Below are positions 59,231 through 64,000 of a stretch of DNA of 64,000 nt, piece after piece (the stretch's first letter is position 1; each line of letters starts with the position of its first letter). Below the pieces are notes generated by a model. The model was not told where the DNA came from. It saw only the letters and a list, made by a program, of their open reading frames with translations, and did not search any database. Both the position numbers and the translations under genes were made by a program. The DNA is from Kitasatospora paranensis (GTDB taxonomy: Bacteria > Actinomycetota > Actinomycetes > Streptomycetales > Streptomycetaceae). Location of the stretch: NCBI RefSeq assembly GCF_039544005.1, contig NZ_BAABKV010000001.1:1612001-1676000 (forward strand), written 5' to 3'.

Positions 59231-59757
59231 TCAGGCCTCCGCGCGGCCGGGCCGGCGGCGGAGTACGACGGCGGTACCCCCGACGAGACCGGCCATGGCG
59301 ATCGCGCCGCCCGCGAGGGTGACGGCGGTGTCCGCTCCGGACACCCCGCCGCCCCCGCCCGCGAGCGAGGGACCCGTGGGCACCGTGGCGGTGGTGGTCG
59401 GAAACAGTTCACTGCCGCAGGTGATGACGGCGTCGGCCCCCGGACGGTCACCTTGACGGTGCCGGTCTTCACGGTCGCGACCGCGGTGCCGGCGGCCGTG
59501 GTGAAGGTCGTACCCGGGCCGTCCGTCCGGTGCTCCCCGTCGGCTCCGACCACGCGCAGGTCACCGACCCCGGCACAGGCGACGACGTCGCCGTTCACCA
59601 GCTCCAGACTTCCGCCTTCGGTACGGCCCTTGATGGGTGTCGCGGCTCCCGACGATGATCCACCCGCATACGCGGGAACGGCGAACACCGCGACGGCCAC
59701 CAGCGCTCCGCCCGCCGCCACCGCCCGGCCCGCACTCATCCTGATCACACTCGCCAT
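59231..59757 (-). CDS. secreted, C-terminally anchored small protein, candidate sortase substrate (one frameshift)
   Basis: Reconstructed 175-residue protein. Signal peptide AVAAGGALVAVAVFAVPAYA, then a short beta-rich region (SLELVNGDVVACAGVGDLRV, TFTTAAGTAVATVKTGTVKV) with two Cys (the second in ITCGSELFP) that may form a disulfide. It ends with a glycine spacer, the helix VTLAGGAIAMAGLVGGTAVV and LRRRPGRAEA, i.e. a cell-wall-sorting-like tail, although no LPxTG or LAxTG is present. A C5 run at 59437-59441 needs one base to join VTVRG to ADAVITCG. GGAGGACC precedes the ATG. 57 bases upstream of the sortase, same operon. Confidence 0.7.
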
Positions 59758-60011
59758 CGGTCCTCCTCGGACACGGCGGGCCACAGCTTCTCTGTCGGCC
59801 CGTGCCATGAGGATTCCCGACCAAAGTGTCCCGTAGCACCGCCAATCGGGTATTTGTCATATCAACTCACTTTGTTGGACGACGAATTGTCAGGCTCAGG
59901 GCACATCGATCCGCGACCCACACCCCTGCCGAACCGACCCCGACCGCAGCGGTCCGAGCGAAGTGAAGAACGGAGTGGACAGCCGGACGGCAACGACGCA
60001 AGGTGGTCGGC

Positions 60012-60662
60012 ATGCTGTCGCTTCGGAGCATCCCCACTCCCGTCCGCCGCCGGACTTCGCCGTCCACGGCGGAACGCGTCCGCGTGCTCGACGAGTTCAA
60101 CACCTCCGTACGGCGCCCCGACGCGCACGGCGGGCTCGCGTGCCTGCCGCTCGTCCTCGACGCCCTCGCCGAGGACGAGGGCCGGCCCGACGGGACGCGG
60201 TGGATCGTGGACGAGAACGCGCGGTTGGACATGGCGGCATTGCTGCGCCACTGCTTCCCCCGGCCGGACATTCATGTCGCGGCCGCGGAGTACGGCGCGG
60301 CAGCTCACAAGCGTGGCTGGCTCCGCCTCGATCGAGCCATGCGGACTCACGAGTACACATGCCTCGCCGAAACGGCCGAAGGCTGGGCGGAGACCGACCG
60401 CACCTTCGACGATGTCCTGCAGGCGTACGGTCGGCCTTCCGTGATCTTTGGCGACCAGGATCCGCGCTCGGCCAAGACCCTCGGCTACGCCTCCGACGAC
60501 CGGACCGATCCGCTCGCGGTTTTCCACTTCGACGAAGCGGGAGGCGCCCTATCGGCACGCCTGCTCGCGTTCCGGAGCGGTGACGACCTCTTCGGAACGA
60601 GCATGGCCTTCACCCCGTTCGGCGAGGCCGTTGCCGACGAGCACGAGAGGCGTCACAACTGA
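60012..60662 (+). CDS. hypothetical protein, about 216 residues
   Basis: Intact frame with normal codon use: RVRVLDEFNTSVRRPDAHGG, ACLPLVLDALAEDEG, RWIVDENARLDMAALLRHCF, DRTFDDVLQAYGRPSVIFGD, RTDPLAVFHFDEAGGALSAR. No family recognised and no membrane or signal segment; probably cytoplasmic alpha/beta. ATG 60012 follows AAGGTGG; GTG 60003 is an alternative. A less GC-rich stretch before it (59830-59900) may be a shared promoter region with the leftward surface-protein operon. Confidence 0.7.
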   Translation: MLSLRSIPTPVRRRTSPSTAERVRVLDEFNTSVRRPDAHGGLACLPLVLDALAEDEGRPDGTRWIVDENARLDMAALLRHCFPRPDIHVAAAEYGAAAHKRGWLRLDRAMRTHEYTCLAETAEGWAETDRTFDDVLQAYGRPSVIFGDQDPRSAKTLGYASDDRTDPLAVFHFDEAGGALSARLLAFRSGDDLFGTSMAFTPFGEAVADEHERRHN

Positions 60663-60892
60663 TCGATGCCCTTGCGTCGCTCCTCGACAGCCAAGGCCTC
60701 GGTCACCGCTGAGCCGAGCACCGTGCCGAGCGCTGGGAGCAGCGGGTTCGAGGGCGAGGCGGTCAAGGTGGGGCGCCTCGCGCCCACGTGAGGTGCGAGG
60801 CGTCGGCCCGGCGGCTGGGGCTCGCGGCTCCGGCTCGCCGCACGCACCCCTCGGCCGATGAGCAAGCAGGGCGTCGGCGTGCCGCTGGAGCG

Positions 60893-61374
60893 TCAGGGCG
60901 TGATGTCCACGGTGATGGCCAGGGTGCGCTGGTCGGGGAGGCAGGGTTTGGCCTCGCCGCAGCTGGTGCGTTGCGCGGTGAGCTCGACCGGGCCGGCTGC
61001 CCGGGCGAGGAAGGTCTGGGTGAGCGTGCCGCAGCCGCCGCCCGGGGGCAGGGTGATGCGGCGGAGACGGAGGGGGCCGCGGTGGGGGCGAGGAGGTGCG
61101 GCGCCGAGCTGGTGACGGCCGACCAGTAGGTGCTGTGGAGGACGATGCGGATGGTCGAGCCGACCTTGACGGTGACCGTGGAGTGGTTGGCCTGCTCGTC
61201 CAGGGTCGTGGTGGGCGGGCTGGTGGCGGGCCCGGCGCTGCCGGCTGCCGGAGAGCTGCCGGCCGGTGCCACGTGGGCGGTCGCGTCCTTCGGACCGCAG
61301 CCGGTGAGGGCGGCCAGTCCGAGTGTGGTGCAGCAGAGCAGCGTGGCGACCCTGCTCGCGGAGGTTCTCTTCAT
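60893..61374 (-). CDS. lipoprotein with small beta-domain (one frameshift)
   Basis: Reconstructed 160-residue lipoprotein. Signal peptide VATLLCCTTLGLAALTGCGP with lipobox LTGC. After a Pro/Ser-rich spacer comes a beta-domain: HSTVTVKVGSTIRIVLHSTY and TLPPGGGCGTLTQTFLARAA, GPVELTAQRTSCGEAKPCLP, TLAITVDITP. The layout recalls chagasin-like or other immunoglobulin-like inhibitors, without the diagnostic NxTxG. A G5 run at 61072-61076 needs one base to join PTAAP to LRLRRITLPP. Exported and membrane-anchored; function unknown. Confidence 0.7.
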
Positions 61375-61504
61375 CGTGGGGCTCTCTGTTCTTCGGGCTG
61401 CCGCTGTGTCGGCCGGTGGTGGTGATGGGACGCACAGCCGGCCGGGTCGGATCCCTGCAGCGGGGGTCTCGCGAACGGAGGCTGCTGTCGTCCGGGAATG
61501 CGTG

Positions 61505-61543
61505 GGCGCCGGGGCAGGCCGTACAGCGGCCTGCCCCGGCGCC
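61505..61543 (-). terminator. 16-bp perfect stem-loop
   Basis: GGCGCCGGGGCAGGCC pairs exactly with GGCCTGCCCCGGCGCC over a 7-base loop. It is 57 bases downstream of the stop of the large secreted protein (leftward) and upstream of the lipoprotein gene, so it most likely ends the former's transcript. Confidence 0.85.
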
Positions 61544-61559
61544 GGCTCGGTGCGCGGTG

Positions 61560-61601
61560 CTCAGTACTCAGTACTCAGCGCTCAGTGCTCAGTGCTCGGT
61601 C
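61560..61601. repeat. 7-bp tandem repeat, six units (CTCAGTA type)
   Basis: Units CTCAGTA, CTCAGTA, CTCAGCG, CTCAGTG, CTCAGTG, CTCGGTC in direct tandem. The last unit touches the stop codon of the secreted-protein gene and the array leads to the terminator hairpin. Function unknown; unusually low GC for this genome. Confidence 0.85.
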
Positions 61602-63552
61602 AGGAGACGTTGAGTGCGGTGTCGTCGAGGACGAAGCTGGTCTGGAGCGAGGAGTCCTCGACACCGTTGAACTTCAGGGTGACCGACTGGCCCGCGTAGG
61701 CGGAGAGGTCGATGGTCTTCTGCGCGTAGCCGGTGGCGGCGTTGACGTTGGAGTACGTGGCGACCGTGGTGCTGTTGGCGGTCACGGTGAGCTTGTCGTA
61801 CGCGGTCGAGCCGGTCTCGGCGGTGTCGACGTGCAGCCAGAAGGAGAGGGTGGCCTTGCAGCCGGCCGGGATGGTGACGGTCTGCGAGGCGCTGTCGGTG
61901 TGGGCGGAGCCGTAGCCGTCCAGCCAGGCCTTCCAGGAGCCGGAGTGCGCCGGCTCGGAGGTGCTGTTGTCGACGATGCCGCTGGTGGTGGTCCAGGGAG
62001 CGGCGGTGCCGGTCTCGAAGCCGGCGTTGCCGAGCAGCTGGGCCGCGGTGCAGGTGCCGCCGCCGGAGGTGGCCTCGGTCCAGGTGAACGAGGTGCTGCC
62101 GGAGGCGCTGGTGCTGTCCGTGGCGGTGACCGTCGCGTTGTAGGTGCCCGCGGTGGTCGGGGTGCCGGTGATGAGGCCGGTCGAGGAGTTGATCGACAGG
62201 CCGGCGGGAAGTCCGGTGGCGGTGTAGGTCAGGCTCTGCCCGCCGGCGGAGTCGGAGGCGCTGATCTGCAGGCTGCCCGGGGTGCCGACGGTACCGCTCT
62301 GGCTGCCCGGGTTGGTCACCGTCACGGTGTTGGTGCTGCCGTGGGTGAGGATGGCGTGCGTGATGGCGCAGGAGTTGGTGTCGTTGGACCAGCTGGCCTG
62401 CTCCGCGAAGGTGCCGAAGGGGCCGAAGGACACGTTGGCGGCGCCGCCGGTGGTACCGGGCTTGAGCCAGGCGCACTCGTCGGAGTTCTCCTGGCCGTTG
62501 TAGGAGCTGCCGGTGACGTGGTTGGTCCAGCCGCCGGCCGGGTTCTGGTCGGACATCATCTCGTGCCACTCGTGGCCGAGGGTCATCGTCCAGCCGTCCA
62601 GCGTGCCGGGCGAGTTGACGAAGCCGACGCCGCAGGAGGAACCCATGTCGACGTTGTACGGCTGGTTGGAGAACGCGATGTCGCCGTACGGCGAACTGGC
62701 TGCGCCGCCGGTCAGGGTGGTGTCGCCGTTCCAGTCGTGCCAGGCGCAGTAGCCCTGGGTGGGGCTCTGGTAGTTGTCCGGGTTGGTGCCGTGCGGCGAG
62801 AGGATGACGTAGTAGGCGTCGCGGTTGGACGCGGCGGTGGTGTTGCCGAAGTGGGCGGCCGCGTTGACGGCCTCGACGCCCAGCTGGTGGCCGGTCGCGC
62901 CGGAGGGCGAGGCGGCTGCGTTGTCGTACCAGACGCCGGAGAGCACGCCGCCGCTCTGGTAGGGGACGAAGTTGGCGTTGGCGGGGCAGCTGGTCGCGCC
63001 GGTGGCGACGCCCGCGCCGTCGCACCACTGGGTGAGGTCGGCCGACCAGGTCTCGCCGTTGGTGCCGATGCCCTTGAACATGTTCTGGGCGGCCTGTGCG
63101 GCGCCGGCGGAGTCGCCCGTGAACGCCGCGTTGCCGTTGGCGTCGGTGCTCCTGGTGCCCCACTGGGTGCCGTAGAAGACCAGGTAGACCTTGGAGTGGC
63201 CGCTCTGGACGCCGATGCCGTCGACGCCGCCGCCGTAGGAGAGCGTCTGCTGGCCGGTGGCCGCCGCCTGCAGCTGGTGCGCGATGAGGTCGCGCTTCTT
63301 GGCCGCGTACTGCTTCATGCCGGGGACGGCGCTCTGCGTGAGGGCGGAGCTGTACGGGTTGAACTCGTTGCTGATCCCGGATCCGGCCAGGGCGGCGTTG
63401 TGGTGAGCCTGACCCGAGACGGCCGGGGACGCCTGGGCCGGGGAGGCCTGCGCCGGGGCTGCGGAGGCGAGGCCTGCGACGGCGAGTGCCAGCGAGGCGA
63501 TGCCGGCGAACGCGGTCGATCTCGCGCTCCGGGTGGTGGGGGAACTACCCAT
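61600..63552 (-). CDS. large secreted multidomain protein with Ig-like domain and HEWHE motif
   Basis: Intact 650-residue protein. Signal peptide [20 protein letters not shown], with [14 protein letters not shown] after it. The N-terminal region (about 60-390) contains [28 protein letters not shown] and [19 protein letters not shown], an HExHE-type motif seen in secreted proteins with a metal-dependent peptidase-like fold. A putative Ig domain (about 405-490) has [20 protein letters not shown]. The C-terminal 150 residues are a jelly-roll module ([36 protein letters not shown]). Probably binds polysaccharide and acts on an extracellular protein; catalytic activity unproven. Confidence 0.8.
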   Translation of the reverse strand: MGSSPTTRSARSTAFAGIASLALAVAGLASAAPAQASPAQASPAVSGQAHHNAALAGSGISNEFNPYSSALTQSAVPGMKQYAAKKRDLIAHQLQAAATGQQTLSYGGGVDGIGVQSGHSKVYLVFYGTQWGTRSTDANGNAAFTGDSAGAAQAAQNMFKGIGTNGETWSADLTQWCDGAGVATGATSCPANANFVPYQSGGVLSGVWYDNAAASPSGATGHQLGVEAVNAAAHFGNTTAASNRDAYYVILSPHGTNPDNYQSPTQGYCAWHDWNGDTTLTGGAASSPYGDIAFSNQPYNVDMGSSCGVGFVNSPGTLDGWTMTLGHEWHEMMSDQNPAGGWTNHVTGSSYNGQENSDECAWLKPGTTGGAANVSFGPFGTFAEQASWSNDTNSCAITHAILTHGSTNTVTVTNPGSQSGTVGTPGSLQISASDSAGGQSLTYTATGLPAGLSINSSTGLITGTPTTAGTYNATVTATDSTSASGSTSFTWTEATSGGGTCTAAQLLGNAGFETGTAAPWTTTSGIVDNSTSEPAHSGSWKAWLDGYGSAHTDSASQTVTIPAGCKATLSFWLHVDTAETGSTAYDKLTVTANSTTVATYSNVNAATGYAQKTIDLSAYAGQSVTLKFNGVEDSSLQTSFVLDDTALNVS

Positions 63553-63919
63553 GGGTTGGGGGAGCCTCTCTCATGCCGACCGCCGCCGGGGCCTGTGGGC
63601 GGGGGCGGTCGATGCGTGGATGGGAACCGACGGAGCGCGGGCCCGGGACAGGAGTTTCCGCACGATCAGGGGCGCACGAATTCTCCGGCCGAATACCGCA
63701 CCGACCGCGGAGTTGATGACGCGTCACCTGTGGGGAGGCGGTCCTTCCGTCGGCGGCTGAAGCAAAGCAGAGGCACTGACAGGGGGTCAATAGGGAACGT
63801 TAAGGAAACTCTCAGGACCGACATTTCCCCAGCTCATGGCCGGTCCAGCGGCCTTCACTCCACGCGCGTAGCCATAAACTGTATGGACATCAACTTCCCT
63901 GTTGAACAGTTTTCAGGGG

Positions 63920-63931
63920 ATTCCGCGGAAT
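63920..63931. promoter_or_regulatory. 12-bp palindrome
   Basis: ATTCCGCGGAAT, a perfect palindrome about 70 bases before the possible start at the window edge. Only 5 bases separate it from the next palindrome. A short CTGTTGAACAG dyad lies about 20 bases to the left. Confidence 0.5.
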
Positions 63932-63936
63932 ACCTT

Positions 63937-63953
63937 TTGCCAATTCTTGGCAA
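63937..63953. promoter_or_regulatory. inverted repeat TTGCCAA-3-TTGGCAA
   Basis: TTGCCAA, TTC, TTGGCAA: a perfect 7-3-7 inverted repeat, a good operator candidate for a dimeric regulator of the gene starting at the window edge or of the divergent secreted-protein gene. Regulator unknown. Confidence 0.55.
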
Positions 63954-64000
63954 GCCGGGGCACAGGCGCCTTCGAACGAGCCGGAAATCATCACCCCATG

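Larger units (their letters stand above)
63553..64000. other. 448-base right-end regulatory region, no gene seen
   Basis: Upstream of the leftward secreted-protein gene, and probably of a rightward gene beginning at or beyond the edge (ATG at 63998-64000). It is far less GC-rich than the rest of the window from about 63770 on and contains the two palindromes listed separately. Confidence 0.6.

Overview
The window is about 64 kb of very GC-rich DNA with dense, mostly single-copy genes, many GTG starts, GGAGG-type ribosome binding sites and short ATGA or GTGA overlaps. The gene content includes an ECF sigma factor, a conservon-type roadblock protein next to a P450, class F sortase, GPP34, a DUF1876 protein, many universal stress proteins and an F420-type luciferase-like oxidoreductase. 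This points to an actinomycete of the Streptomyces/Kitasatospora type (inference from gene content and base composition; no rRNA or tRNA is present to confirm it).

Region by region. (1) 1-6.7 kb, minus strand: the N-terminal half of a GAF/GAF sensor protein of DevS type, then a tight operon of AMP-forming acyl-CoA synthetase, E1 alpha, E1 beta, E2 and a dedicated acyl carrier protein. (2) 6.8-19.8 kb: a stress or dormancy island with DUF1876, three universal stress proteins, Hsp20, ribosome hibernation factor, CBS-BON protein, PhoU-like protein, amino acid permease and an XRE/PNPOx regulator, interrupted by a fused 5-oxoprolinase-type HyuAB and an AlaDH/PNT protein. (3) 20-28.9 kb: accessory enzymes (GNAT, CmcI-like protein, luciferase-like oxidoreductase, JmjC/cupin protein, M13 metallopeptidase, split transketolase, MFS exporter). 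(4) 29.0-33.1 kb: the most striking locus, a compact RiPP-type operon with a 39-residue acidic precursor lacking Cys and Ser, an internal hairpin, a JmjC/cupin oxygenase, a degenerate paralogue of it, a YcaO and a TfuA-like protein. (5) 33-43.8 kb: PEP mutase-family lyase, two glycosyltransferases, helical-repeat protein, small membrane proteins, DinB, VOC and a SigG/SigJ-type ECF sigma factor. (6) 43.8-64 kb: a secreted GH81 beta-1,3-glucanase under twin LacI-type operators, GPP34, an orphan LanC-like protein, tandem secreted alpha/beta hydrolases, methyltransferase, roadblock-P450 pair, sortase with a candidate substrate, a lipoprotein and a large secreted multidomain protein.

How parts may work together. 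The E1/E2/ACP set could move an acyl unit from a 2-oxo acid or ketose through lipoate to a carrier protein. In the RiPP operon, YcaO-TfuA would modify the precursor backbone (thioamidation is the best-precedented chemistry), the JmjC protein would hydroxylate a side chain, and the divergent MFS protein could export the product.

Sequence quality. Some 30 sites need one added base (in one case two added or one removed) to restore an otherwise conserved protein. Eighteen of these are in runs of exactly five G or C. They are spread over unrelated genes, so I read them as uncorrected homopolymer errors of a draft assembly, not as pseudogenes. CDS coordinates for those genes span the whole reconstructed gene, and the suspected site is given in each entry.
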